Source: Elmis aenea | Lineage: Eukaryota; Arthropoda; Insecta; Coleoptera; Elmidae | Length of the DNA: 64,000 nt | Direction of reading: 5' to 3' | Assembly (NCBI GenBank): GCA_947652605.1 | Contig: OX393576.1 | Location: 15,588,575 to 15,652,574, forward strand | Part shown: piece after piece, positions 48,587-59,811 of the stretch | How positions within the stretch are numbered: position 1 is the stretch's first letter | Layout of the letters: each line of letters starts with the position of its first letter | The notes under the pieces: model-generated | What the model saw: the letters and a program-made list of their open reading frames with translations, nothing else | Databases searched by the model: none | Told to the model about the DNA's origin: nothing | Position numbers and translations under genes: made by a program

Positions 48587-50029
48587 AGGGTTCTCGTTTT
48601 TCGAGGGCCATTATGGGGATCTCGTAAACGGTAAGAGTTACAACTTCGGTTAAATTAAGGCAAAGTTGTATATTCAGGTGCTTAATAATTTGACGCAAAC
48701 AGAACTTATCTAGCTTTTTTATATTTTGAGATTTGGGGAAATAAGTAAAAAATTGGATTTTAGTTTTTAGCCCGTAACTTTTTTATTAGATGTGGAATTT
48801 TATTTCTGTGAAAACTTTTTTATGGCCACTTTATGCAAGGAATCAAAATCCCCAGTTATATTTTCCATACGACGTTTCGCTTTTTCTAAACCATCATCAG
48901 GTCAATGTTTTCTTATGAACGCTATATCTGATTTTAACGCCAACTTGTAGAGGATTTTATATTCTGAATTCGACAATGTATAACACTTGGCACTTTTTTG
49001 AAACAATTGTTAAAAATAGCAAAAACAAATAAATTATTTTGAAAAATTCCTAATCGGTATGGTAAATAATTACTGTCTTTGTCCCTTTTTTTGGAAGCAG
49101 GTTAATGAACCGCAAGATATTACCATTAAAGGGATATAATTAATGATTTAACACAAAACGAAAATAGGTAGGTATTTATTTATTTATTGAAGGGAAAAAA
49201 CAGCTATGCCATCCATGAACGGCCACCCAACCAAGAACTAACTTAACCTGTCAATCGAACGCATTGGTTACATCTTTAACGAGTTGTGCCCTTTATCTTC
49301 CTTAATGGCTTCTAATAAGTAAACAGATTTTTGGACGTTTTTTAAAAGCTATGAAAACTTACATTTGGTTACGAAAATTTTGTTGCACATTCTTGTATGC
49401 CAAATAAGAAAGAGATTAAATGTATAAGTGTATTTTATTACCTACTTAACTAAAGAAAATATTCTAAAAATATTTGCTAATAAGTACAGGATGTCCCACA
49501 AGGTATGCTTTCGCTAATTTTTGCATAAATCGAATGTTTAGGACCTAGATAAAACGTTTTTACCGTTAATAATTTTTTTCATGTGTCCCTTTCATATACA
49601 GAGTGTCCCAAATATAGTGAACAGCATGGGAATCTCTTAAACGGTAAGAGATACAGAGTTGGTTAAATGGGTCAAAATGATCAATGATTCAAGAGCAACT
49701 GTTCTATGAAAAAAAAAACTTGAAAAAATCAACAGTTTTGGCGAAAATTTGTTACGTTCGGAAACAAACTGAAGCCTGGCGAATAAGGTGCAACTTTTTC
49801 CTCAAAAATATTTTTGAACCATCAAGTATAACCGAGTTGTTAAAGATTTTAAAAAAGCCTATTTTGATTTTTGTTTAATATCTAGCGTGACATAGAACTT
49901 TTTTAAAACTTTAAAGTATCAATGAATAGATCTCTGAAAGGGGAATAATTTGTCTAATTTAAACTTCTTTGTAGCTCTTACCGTTTACGAGATCCCAATA
50001 GTGGCCCTTCTATGTGGACCACCCTGTAC
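48587..50029. mobile_element. Cluster of TACAGGGTG-type ends
   Basis: Starts TACAGGGTTCTCG with GGGATCTCGTAAACGGTAAG nearby. Further ends are at 49487 (TACAGGATGTCCCACAAGG) and 49597 (TACAGAGTGTCCCAAATAT). The right end CGTTTACGAGATCCCAATAG..GTGGACCACCCTGTA closes at about 50028. These are pieces of at least two related elements. GACGTTTCG..ACCATCATCAGG (48871-48903) resembles a Penelope-like motif. Confidence 0.55.
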
Positions 50030-50876
50030 AACCAATCAGCAATCAACCTTTTCTATAAATGAAATAAGTTGAACTCTTTTTTAATTATATTGTGTTATAC
50101 GAACTTGCGTAAATTTAGGTGTTCTGTAACTTTGTAAACTAATTTTTAACAGAGAACACCTGAAATCATATCGCTGGCTGTCAAATATTTGCCTAATTAA
50201 CCTTTCCTGCAAGGAAACATCGTTTTGTTCACATGTTAGATATATGGTTTTAAATTTTAAAACGAAAACAAAATTTCATTTTATAGCCGCAGGAACTAAA
50301 AAGAAAATTAGCATAAACCTTTGTATCAAGATAATGGCATACTCATATTAATAATTCTCACCACGAAAAGGTTCATTAGTAAATATTAACGTTGTAGGCA
50401 TGCAGAGACTAATACTAATTTTAGCTTTATAAAGTTGCCTAGCTTACATTTTATTTTGCAGTGTAAAAGTTGCTGTTAATTTCTTATGACATATGTCTAT
50501 ACATATGTATGTACTTTGATTTATACACACATAAAATTAATAACCACAACCACAAATTCGTTTCTTCAATAGTTTAAAGAGACATTAGACTTTGTATTGT
50601 GACAGCCTTTTGAGACTTGCTATAGAAGTTTAAAAATGTTCAATTACAAATACAGCGTTGAATGATTATAAATATGTAAACAGGTAAGGTTTAGACACGG
50701 TCTACGGTTTAGATTATTTTGCGTAGATTGTGATTAATATACGAATATTTTCAAAGCTATGTGATTATTAAGATACAAACCAATCTTCCATTTTTCTTAA
50801 ATTTCAACCATAGTTGACTGTAGCCTTATATATTTTTTTTTTCTGAAGTCACATTAGTGATTGATATACCTACATA
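50030..50876. other. No gene recognised
   Basis: AT-rich spacer between repeat clusters. Confidence 0.4.
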
Positions 50877-51280
50877 TACAGGGTATTTGAAATTTGAGTT
50901 TAAACAGATTTTTTTTTTTTTTTATGGAAATAGCAAAAAGTGCGCCGACAAGAAAAAAAGATGATTTTTATAAAAGAAAAACGTAACGACCTATGAAAAA
51001 TTAGTGATTTTCATCCGATTCGGCTTAAACAGTTACCTACCTACCCAATATTTTTACACATTTGAAATATTTTATATTGCGGTGGAGTTATAGACGATGT
51101 TTAAAAATCGTATTTCCGGGTTTTCCCAATTTTCTCGGATACCGTTTGAGATATTGCCAATTTCTCTTCGCATTATTAATGAGAACCAAATTTAGTACTT
51201 TTCCAAATTTAAACCTATGCTCTAGCTATTATATTATACGAGATCCCTGTGTTTAAACTCAAACTTGAAACACCCTCTTA
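50877..51280. mobile_element. MITE with TACAGGGTATTTGAAATTTG ends
   Basis: The left end (TACAGGGTATTTGAA..GAGTTTAAACA) is mirrored at the right by TGTTTAAACTCAAACTTG followed by AAACACCCTCTTA. The mirror runs about 28 bp with a few mismatches. Interior has no transposase. Confidence 0.7.
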
Positions 51281-51439
51281 AGTGTTTTGATAACAAGAAA
51301 AATTTTTTTAAAGCTTTAAAAAATAGACAGAAAAATTATAAATTAAGGCTACTTTATAATAATAAAATTGTTTGACTCTTTGTCAACTTTTCGTATGTTC
51401 TTAACAAAGATTTTAGAAGCTTCATTCCTATCATACACT

Positions 51440-51638
51440 CAGGGCCTATCACAGGGGGGGGGGGGTAGACGGCACTAATTCTCGGGGCCCGGTGTTGCCA
51501 AGGGGGCCCGGATTTGAGCTAATACACAATATTTTGTTTACAAATACTATTAAAATTAAATTTAAACCTTTCTAAGAGTAATGGGGGGCCCGTTGTCTAT
51601 TGCTTCCCCAGGGCCCGAATTTTCTGTGGACGGCCCTG
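51440..51638. mobile_element. hAT-type MITE, GGGCCCG-rich, TSD CATACACT (copy 1)
   Basis: The ends CAGGGCCTATCACAG and CTGTGGACGGCCCTG are inverted repeats with mismatches. Exact CATACACT flanks at 51432-51439 and 51639-51646. Subterminal GGGCCCGG units. A run of twelve G starts at 51454. The same family recurs at 61622-61849. Confidence 0.9.
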
Positions 51639-51706
51639 CATACACTTATCAACATAATAGAATGTAATCATTTTTATAAAATAAGTTGGAAAAAAACTTC
51701 TGCATA

Positions 51707-52539
51707 TACAGGGTCCTGCAACAGTGCGTCGGGCTTTCATAGCACCCCGCCCGTAGGAGAGAAAAACACATAAAATTATTGGTTTGAAAAGATCTACGTC
51801 TTAAAATTATTTTCAGCTATAAAAGGTGTCTCATTTTTGCACTATAACAAAAACAAAGATTTTTTTTAATGGAACACTGTATATTATTAGGTCTTCGGAA
51901 GTCATATTTAACCTCTAAATGAATGTCTGTTCACTTTTTGATTTTGTGTCAGTGTTGCGAACTTATAAATTTTTTTCCGAAAAATCTTACATAAACAGGC
52001 TTAACTTTAAAAATCGTAGCGACCTCGATTTTTGAAGTTAAGAAATAAGTTTTAGCAGTAATGTTAGTCCGGTTAGGGAGCAACATTTTAATAATAAAAA
52101 ATTTAAATTTAGTGATACAGGGTGTTCACAAAAAATGCCAAAATTTCCAAACTTCAAAGTGACATAACTCATTTTTTTCAAATGTAACTACCCTTATTTT
52201 ATATCCATATTCGATAGATTTTTTTCTCCTCTTTAATTTTTATAGGAGTATGTCTAAACTCCATAGTTGAGATATTCAATACTTTTCACAAGTCGCCATT
52301 TAATTGCATTTATATGCACCGAAGTACTTAGGCCGCGCTGATGCAAAACAAATGCCAAAATGTAAGCAAGTGTCACTTTGACATTTGAATAAATTTTCTT
52401 ATATCGAAACATTAAATGGTTTTCATTTCGGATTTATAAAAAGTTGAAAAACTAATAATTTTATGTATTTCAGTTTTTTTTTCTGTCTCCTACGGGCGAG
52501 GCGCTATAAAAGTTCGACGCACTGTTGCAGGACCCTGTA
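51707..52539. mobile_element. TACAGGGTCCTGCAACAGTG-ended element
   Basis: The left end and the right end CACTGTTGCAGGACCCTGTA are perfect 20-bp inverted repeats. Similarity continues inward (GGGCTTTCATAGC against GCTATAAAAGTTC, ACATAAAATTATTGGTTTG against CTAATAATTTTATGT). TA on both flanks. A further TACAGGGTGTTCAC end at about 52117 indicates a second element nested inside. Confidence 0.85.
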
Positions 52540-54269
52540 TAGACCTAACAAAATAAACTGAGGTTGACAAATAATTTAATAAATGAATGCTAGCTAATTA
52601 TTTTAAAACTTTCTAGAATTGTTTTAGAATTGCACATTTATATTTTTAATAATTTTAACATATTCCTTGCCACTCGCTTTTGTAAATAAAGAAATTGCAT
52701 CAAAGGTGATCAATCCGTTATAATAATAAATAAACAGGACTGCATTTGGTAAAACGAAGAGAGTTTTGAAACTGTACTTCAAAAGATTTAAAAAAATACG
52801 ATTTGTGATTTTTTTTATTAATTTATATGAGCTTATCTCTGTTGTTAAAAAAAGCTACTATAGGTACGTCAAATATATCGCTAAAATAAAAAGTCTAGTT
52901 TATAGGGCTATAGCTTAATGCCAACAATTTAAAATAAATTATAATTTTGATCTATAACTCGGTGATCATTTAAATTAAAATAATATTATTGGCTTAATTA
53001 CAATATACGCAAAATTATGCAAAAACTACGTACTTGAATTGATTTTTCATCTCTCATAGTTAAAAAGATAATTGTATTTAAAAATTTTGTTATTTGTTAG
53101 TTTTTGGCAGTTTTCCTTAAAAGTTAACAACATTCTTTTCTTTATTTTTCTTTATTTATTCTACTCAACTACGCTAACTTAATGGACTCTCCAATAATAA
53201 CAAAGTTACCTATGTAACGATGTAGATAATTGTAATCTTATCTATGTGTGTATATGAAAATGTCAAAAAGTTATACAAGGCTATAAAGGCTCTAAAATAA
53301 TTCATTAGAATTTAAAACAAATAAATGCGTAGCAATATTTTATGAATTAATCATTTTGTGCTATATTTGGTGTTTATTTTAGATTTGTATGTAAATTATA
53401 ATGCAAAGTAATTTCAAAATTCATAGAAGCGGATGACATTCTTGCTAAACCGTAATCAAAATTGTGTTAAATTAAATTATTTCGTAGGATTGTCTTCGGT
53501 TGTTTTTAGTTAATAAAATTCACCAATCTAAAATGATTACATAAAAATGCAGCTTAATTTATTTTAAATTGCTTACACAAAGACGAATGAAAAAAGAGCT
53601 CACGATTCCTTACGTCTGCTACAACTAATTTCAGTTGATTATTAAAGGTAACGTTATTTTATTTTTTTCTATATTCTGTAAAATGGAGATGGAGATTTAA
53701 TCAAGTCGACTGCTTACATCTAACAAATATTCAGAGGCAGATATGGTAACTAAAGTGATATAAAAAATTCAATAAATTATCAGGGATATCTGATAAACAG
53801 TTGACATATGGGATTTTGTTACACTGGGCCATTATAATAAAAAAATTACATACAATAAAATGTTTGGGCGAATTGTTGATGTCGTGTTTTAGTGGTGTTT
53901 GCTATAAATCGAATAAAAAACAAACGATAATTAATTAAATAATACTAGCTAACGAATAAGAGTGTGACCAACTTCCCTTTTATGATTGGTTTAGTATACT
54001 TATGATTCATATTTGTAATCTTTTATTATAGTTCGTAATCCTCTTTCTAAGATGAGACATTAATTTGTTGTTTTACACGGTAAACCGTTTTGGAATAATA
54101 ATTGTACAATAAAAAATTAATAAAGTAAAATTAAATCGTGGAGATTTGTTTGATAACGTCTTGTATGTTTATCTACAGTAAGTGTATAGTAACCGAAATT
54201 TTGAAGACTTGTGTCAGGAAAAATACCAAAAGTAAAATTAAATTAAGTTTATTTATTTTTATTTAATAG
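52540..54269. other. No gene recognised
   Basis: About 1.7 kb of AT-rich DNA without ORFs or repeat ends that I recognise. Confidence 0.4.
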
Positions 54270-54530
54270 TTATTTACGTAACAAGACCGGGAAGTGGTAC
54301 TTTACTGGACGAGTAGACAGTTTTTGGACGAGTAGTAGGCGAGTTCTGAAAGTCCAGTAAAGACACTTTACGGGTATGTTACGTACAATATTTTTTCTGT
54401 GTCCGCCACTGACATCAAAATCACTATCGTCACCATCCATAATCAAACAAAAACTTAACAAACAACAGGTGAAAACTCGCTTGGTGGTATAACGACGCTT
54501 GTTTGACAGTGCAAATCAACAAAACTACTC

Positions 54531-54620
54531 ATCACCATGGCAACCAGCTACTTTCCAGCCTAGGCTAGTATGGAGTTGTTATTACCATGGCAACCAGTTA
54601 TTTTCTGGCCTAGGCCAGTA
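54531..54620. repeat. Two 40-bp repeats, period 50, each with an X-box-like motif
   Basis: ATCACCATGGCAACCAG..AGCCTAGGCTAGTA (54531-54570) and ATTACCATGGCAACCAG..GGCCTAGGCCAGTA (54581-54620). Each starts with a 14-mer fitting the RFX X-box pattern RYYNYY-NN-RRNRAC. They lie beside the decayed mariner-like ORF, so they may be transposon sequence. Confidence 0.6.
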
Positions 54621-54868
54621 AAGTTGTATTTTCCAGTCAAAAAATTGATCGGAAACAACTGATTTTCTGGACGGACGCAAATAAAGTACTTTCCTTCGCC
54701 TTCGATACAATAATTAAAGCGGTCATACATTTTTTTGAAACATTTTTGGTATTCCTCTGTTGAAATCGCTTCCAAGGTCTCCGTCGAAAATTTTTGGGAT
54801 AAAAGGGACTGTACTTTACCATGCACCCTAGATGGTACAACTTTTTTGTGACTTAATGAGAATAACAT
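54600..54868 (-). pseudogene. Possible mariner-like transposase C-terminal tail
   Basis: A 102-codon minus-strand ORF spans 54560-54868. Its first two thirds contain STEEYQKCFKKMYDRFNYCI followed by EGEGKYF, which resembles the end of mariner-type transposases (..FQKCxxxWxxRxxKCIxxxGxYFE). The last third is translation of the X-box repeats. No catalytic part is present. The assignment rests on this one motif. A fragment of an unknown gene is the alternative. Confidence 0.45.
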
Positions 54869-54946
54869 AATGGCAAAAGTCGTTATTTTGGTACAGAACC
54901 AATAAAAAATATCCTTCGAAAGCTAAACATTGACTTTCGTCTAACA

Positions 54947-55261
54947 CAGTGTTTCTTAAAGTGTGGGTCGCGAGTCGCGACCCAACATTGGGTCGCGAGA
55001 ATTTTATTTTGGGTGCAAACCATTTTGAAACTAACGATAAAGTTTTTATTTATTGAACCAATTTTTTGTGTAATGAGATTTTGAGTTTTAGTTGATACAT
55101 AAATTTAATAGCAAATTCAGTATGTGTCTTTTTATGATTATTAAAATAACAAAGGTTATGAAAGGTTAATATTATCATTTTAAAGTTTCAAAATTTTGCT
55201 GATCGCGACAATTTTTTGGATTGGAAAGTGGGTCAAGAAGAAAAAAGTTTAAGAAACACTG
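54947..55261. mobile_element. hAT-type MITE, GTCGCGACCC-rich, TSD GTCTAACA
   Basis: The ends CAGTGTTTCTTAAAGTGTGG and TTTAAGAAACACTG are inverted repeats. Exact GTCTAACA flanks at 54939-54946 and 55262-55269. GGGTCGCGAGTCGCGACCC near the left end is itself palindromic. No coding. Confidence 0.93.
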
Positions 55262-55269
55262 GTCTAACA

Positions 55270-55640
55270 CCAACAATAATTTAAAATATTTAGTATTAAG
55301 ATTATAAGGCAATTAAAAAAATTTAACATTTCTACCGTTTTAAATTTCCTCAAGGGCTGTATATTTTACAGAACTATACGTTGTTACTTAACTTAAGTTT
55401 GATTAATAAAAGGAGTGAATCAATTATTTTAGTTTGATTTAAATGGAATGTCAGCTCAATAGTAACATGTGTTTAATTTTATTATTTGATTATATTATGA
55501 TATTTTTTTCAAGGACTGATTTAAAGTCGAATTGAAATTCTTGAGTTCAGAAAAGTGTATAAACTTTTACTTAAGTCCAAAATAACTTGACCTCGAGAAA
55601 TATGTGACAAGTTCTACACCTTTTTTGGGATATTCAGAAC

Positions 55641-55671
<31 letters not shown>

Positions 55672-56399
55672 TACAGAAACGGTTAACGGTGCAAAAATGT
55701 GCAGGATTTTGAGTAATCGAATCCGTTTTTTAATTTCAGATAACTCAAATTGTTCTGAACTTAAAAAGAAATTTAAAATGTGTTTTTATTGTCTTTAATA
55801 TCGCTTGATTTTTAGAACAAATTACTGAAAATCGCTTCTTTCGTTTATTTTTACACGTCTAGCAACTAAAAGTTTTAGTGTGTTATACATGTTTTTGAAA
55901 TTAAACCTTTTATTCATTAGTAAGATAATTCAACCTATAAAATATAAAAGTTGTATATCTGTTAGAAAATCTGAAACAGGCGTCATAAAACTATCATCTG
56001 ATTCTATAACTAAAATCGTATTTTTGTTTTATTTTCGAAACGATCTAGAATTTGAAAACATATTTAAAATCAGTTCTGCTCAATTTTGCATAGTGAACTG
56101 ACTCGATTACATTGTTTGAGATTCCTAGAGCCGTGAAGTGACTTCGATCAGATTGTGTAGTCAATAAACAACTTATAAAATTCAAAATAGTCTCTACAAA
56201 ATAATGTACTTGACGGTAAAATCCAGTTAAACTAGGTATAAAATTAAAATTCAGTGTTTATAGTCAAATTTTTTGCCCGCTACTATGTTCTTGTTTTCAC
56301 TTTCCAAGTTAATGCTAAACATTCGTATGCATACGATTATAGCAAAATTATACCCAAGAGCTTGATACATTAAACAAAATGCAGAAAGCTTAAGTTATG
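55270..56399. other. No gene; LINE-like tail at 55597-55668
   Basis: GACAAGTTCTACACC..AACAAATAAAG followed by six ATT units (about 55600-55668) looks like a LINE 3' tail with a simple-repeat terminus. The rest is AT-rich and lies just upstream of the receptor gene. Confidence 0.45.
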
Positions 56400-56570
56400 G
56401 AGTGGGATGCTCAGCGTCACGTGGACAGGAATAGCAGTCAATATTCAATTTAACGCGACTCCTCACAAAGATCGCTTCGACCTTCTAATACAATTAAATA
56501 AAACGTTTTTTTTTTTGTAAACCGTGTCGTTTGTAAACAGACAATACACGGTAAATTGCTGTTCATCATG

Positions 56571-56653
56571 GTAAATAAAAACTTTTACTATTATATCCTC
56601 TTATGTTGTGTAAATGATCGTGTATTGTTTTAATTTAAATTTGTTTGTTGCAG
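56571..56653 (+). other. Candidate short intron upstream of the GPCR coding exon
   Basis: ATG|GTAAATA at 56571 could pair with the acceptor at 56653 to give an 83-nt intron, a typical insect size. The DNA just upstream (about 56400-56570) is less AT-rich than its surroundings and could be a non-coding first exon. The donor is only a fair match, and a distant upstream exon outside this interval is equally possible. Confidence 0.3.
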
Positions 56654-56877
56654 ATTTTTGACTGTTGGAGCTTTAAGAGTGGAAAATAAGAAGGAAAGTT
56701 TGGATTTGAATTTAAAAAAAATTGATATATATTCGGTTGTGGTACCTTTAGCTGTTGGAAACAAAACAAAAAATGGAATAGTAATTAAAACAAGTGAAAG
56801 TGAAAATGCAGTGCTCGATTAAGTACTTATTATTTTATAACTTATAAGTTCTGTGAGTGGTTTTATCATATTTCGTG
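56654..56877 (+). other. 5' leader (UTR) of the GPCR first coding exon, with two short upstream ORFs
   Basis: A pyrimidine-rich tract ending TTTGTTTGTTGCAG at 56653 looks like a 3' splice site, so the exon probably starts at 56654. The leader has no long ORF. Two upstream ATGs are present: 56773 (two codons, then TAG) and 56806 (13 codons, stop TAA at 56845). The second is in frame with the receptor but closed before it. Such uORFs commonly lower translation of receptor mRNAs. The exon assignment is an inference from the splice motif. Confidence 0.5.
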
Positions 56878-57724
56878 ATGACATTGTGGAATACAAGTTA
56901 TACCCAAGACAATGCTTCGGATATTAACGGAACCGTATATTTCCAGGAAGAAACAAAACTTTCCAACGTAACCCACGATGAAAACTTGCTCTACCCCTTA
57001 ACATTAGTGATCCCCATTACGATAGTGTACGTAATAATATTTTTTACGGGTCTCATAGGTAATATTAGCACGTGTATCGTAATAGCGAGGAACAAATCTA
57101 TGCACACAGCGACTAATTACTATCTATTCAGCCTCGCTATATCTGATTTATTGCTGTTGGTTTCCGGTCTTCCCCCGGAAACTTACAGGATTTGGTCCCC
57201 AGAGACATACGTGTTTGGTGAGGCTTTTTGTGTAATTCAGGGATTTGCAGCGGAAACCTCGGCCAATGCAACTGTACTCACAATTACCGCTTTTACAGTG
57301 GAGCGGTATCTAGCAATATGTCATCCTTTTCTCTCGCACACGATGTCCAAGTTGTCGCGCGTTATAAAATACATCATAGTGATCTGGATAACTGCTCTTT
57401 GTCTAGGTGCGCCTCAGGCTATTCAGTTTGGGGTTGAATACGAAAAGAGCGAGGAAGGCGGACAAAGAAGTAGATGTACCATGGTGGCGTCGGACTTTTA
57501 TTTCGAACACGCGTTCAAGATATCTACTTTCGTGTTTTTCGTAGGGCCTATGACTTTAATTACTGTGTTGTATGTGCTTATTGGTGTTAAATTGAGGAAA
57601 TCTAGACTGCTTTCTATGCAGAAACGACCTACCGTTTTAAATAATGATAACAATGAGGTTCGGATACCGCGAGCGTCTACAAATAGGAATACTGCAGCAC
57701 AAAATAGAGTCATCAAAATGCTAG
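56878..57724 (+). CDS. CapaR: CAPA/pyrokinin-type neuropeptide GPCR, first coding exon (TM1-TM5), partial
   Basis: This is a rhodopsin-class plasma-membrane receptor for CAPA (periviscerokinin) or pyrokinin peptides, homologous to vertebrate neuromedin U receptors. In insects CAPA receptors act mainly on Malpighian tubules and muscle. From the first in-frame ATG the exon gives 282 residues plus one base. The N-terminus carries sequons at N5, N12, N17 and N30. TM1 is about 40-68 with N62 (GN motif). TM2 is about 79-99 with D90 in LAISDLLLL. The extracellular cysteines are C118 and C200. TM3 ends in ERY (142-144) followed by LAICHPF. TM4 has W170 and P179, and TM5 has P224. Loop 3 ends in RVIKML. 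An in-frame TGA at 56854 and a GTG at 56857 precede the ATG, so I choose 56878. Exon end CTAG|GTGAGT gives phase 1. TM6-TM7 are missing because they lie beyond the window. Family is near certain. The CAPA subtype over pyrokinin is my judgement from the TM1 and TM3 signatures. Confidence 0.9.
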
Positions 57725-57792
57725 GTGAGTGGCATAGTAATTTTACTATTTATAAATTGTTTAATTTGCACGTAGTACATAGCTGTAAGATG

Positions 57793-58521
57793 TACAGCGT
57801 GGTCCATTTTCGATGTCCATACAGGGAGGGTATCTCGGTTATTATCAGAGATAGAAAAAAACCAAGTACGTAGTCTTCATTTCTTTTTTCGAGGCGAATC
57901 CATTGCCGTTAACAGATTTTTAATATCTTTTTTAATTTTCTAAATATAGCCAAAAACTGATTTTTGGCAAATTTCAAAAATGCTAAATATTTTGCTTAAA
58001 CGAAAAGATAGAAAAAAACTTTAAATACATTTTTGGCATGGTTTTTTGTCCTTAATAAGATAGCGATATTCAATTTTTTTTTACTCATATAAATATCGAT
58101 ATACTACACCTAACTTTCTTATTTTAAATGCAACTATGAGCAAATTATATATTTTAGAAAAGCGCAAAATGTAGGCTTTCGATTTATGTCAAAGCCAACT
58201 ATGGTTGCCATTTAAAATAAGAAAGTTAGGTGTAATATATCAATATTTGTATGAGTAAAAAAATGAATATCTTTATCTTATTAAGGACCAAAAACCATGC
58301 AAAAATGTCTTAAAGTTTTTCTCTATCTTTTCGTTTAAGCGAGATATTTAACATTTTTGAAAATTGCTAAAAATCAGTTTTTGGCTATACATATTTCTAA
58401 AATAAAAAAGGAGATTAAAAATCTGTTTACGGCAATGAATTCCTCTCGAAAAAAGGACTGAGTACTTAGTTTATAATAACCAAGATACCCTGTATGGGCA
58501 TCGAAAATAGGCCACCCTGTA
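57793..58521. mobile_element. Foldback element in the GPCR intron, 68 nt from the donor
   Basis: The ends TACAGCGTGGTCCATTTTCG and CGAAAATAGGCCACCCTGTA are mirrored. The arms stay complementary for about 330 bp each (CACCTAACTTTCTTATTTTAAA against TTTAAAATAAGAAAGTTAGGTG close to the centre). It belongs to the TACAGGGTG-ended group. In a receptor pre-mRNA it would form a long hairpin. Confidence 0.85.
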
Positions 58522-58718
58522 CAAAGTGGTTCCAAAATATATTTTTTCCTCATAAATATTTCATTTGCTTCTTGAATTTCGCGAATTTTGAGTTTCTAGG
58601 CAAAAATTACATTTCTCCGTATGTTTATTACTCCTAATATTTAATTTGAATCGATAAATTGAGGAAAAAAGAATTCTTACTTTTAATTATCTAATTTCAC
58701 AATAACAAACAAATAAGG

Positions 58719-58929
58719 CAGCGGTTCTCAAACTTTTTTGACCGCGGCCCGGTACGAGGTTTTAAAATTTTTCGCGACCCACCTTATGAAAAAAAAACAT
58801 TTATTTACTCCCTTGTTTATATTATTGTGTATATATTTCTTTTTTATGTTTTTACATTTTTTTTTGCGACCCGGCAAAATTTTTCTGCGACCCGGTGCCG
58901 GGTCGCGACCCACACTTTGGGAAACGCCG
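58719..58929. mobile_element. hAT-type MITE in the GPCR intron, TSD AAATAAGG
   Basis: The ends CAGCGGTTCTCAAACTTT and CACACTTTGGGAAACGCCG are imperfect inverted repeats. Exact AAATAAGG flanks at 58711-58718 and 58930-58937. GACCCGG and GGGTCGCGACCC units occur near both ends. Related in style to 54947-55261. Confidence 0.92.
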
Positions 58930-58937
58930 AAATAAGG

Positions 58938-59452
58938 TATAACTTTATTATTTCACGGTATACATTATACATGCTTTCAGACTTTTTTAAGGCATCTATG
59001 ATTAATTTTTTTATGAACAAATAGTAAATTGTTGTGGCTTTAATCTAATATAAAGAATAAGCTTGTCCTGTGGGAACTACCCGCTTAAAGTAACTTAACT
59101 AGGTTATTATTGGCAACATAGATTACAGGTTTACTTAAAACGATTAAGCAAGTCTAGAGGTTATGCCTCTTTCGTGTTTTAGTTTGTCCAGTGTTAACTA
59201 ATAACTTTGCTGCAGCTGCTAAAGAGTTGGGATAATGAGACAATCTTTCTTTTTATTGGGTACTAACACTTTGGATCACTTTTTGCACTAAAAACATACG
59301 AAGATCTCGCTGTATAACTTCACTGGTAACATACCATAGTGCGTTGGTTATTGTTCTTCAAGTTTTGACCTTAAATCGTTGCAAAATGATCATATCTAAT
59401 ATAATAATTTGACCATCCTCTGTATACTAAGTGTAGAATTGGTTCCCCGCTA
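58938..59452. other. Intronic spacer, no features seen
   Basis: AT-rich, with no ORF or repeat ends beyond a possible decayed end CCATCCTCTGTATAC at about 59413. Confidence 0.4.
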
Positions 59453-59811
59453 ATTATTTTAGAAAAAAAGTGCATTTAGGTTTTCTGTAGAAAAAAAACG
59501 TGTGTCTACAAATGTTATCAGTATTAATTTTTAGTTTTCCAATGACTGAAAATTGAGAAAATTGCAAAACGCCGTTTTGACAAAAATGCCTTGGAATTAC
59601 GCTGTGACAACTGTCCGTCCTAATATCACTTTGACGCGAAGTTAACATCAAGTCTTTGTAAATTTTTACTTTCGCCATACGTAGTATGAAGAAAGTATTG
59701 TTATTATTGTAGCAAGATTATGATGTCATTCCAATAAAAACATAACTAATTGTATAAAATAAATGTTTGTTATAATATAAACGACAATTAAGAAAAAATT
59801 CCTCATCAAAG

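Noticed and set aside
25789..55668. CRISPR-like arrays from the short repeats
   Set aside because: The tandem repeats seen are (TAA)n or (ATT)n microsatellites and two-unit duplications, with no regular spacers.
56857..56877. GTG as start of the receptor
   Set aside because: Eukaryotic initiation at GTG is rare, and an ATG follows 21 bases later in frame.
57228..57716. Extra ORFs on both strands overlapping the receptor exon
   Set aside because: They are out-of-frame shadows. Only the 56878 frame shows conserved GPCR residues and ends at a consensus donor.
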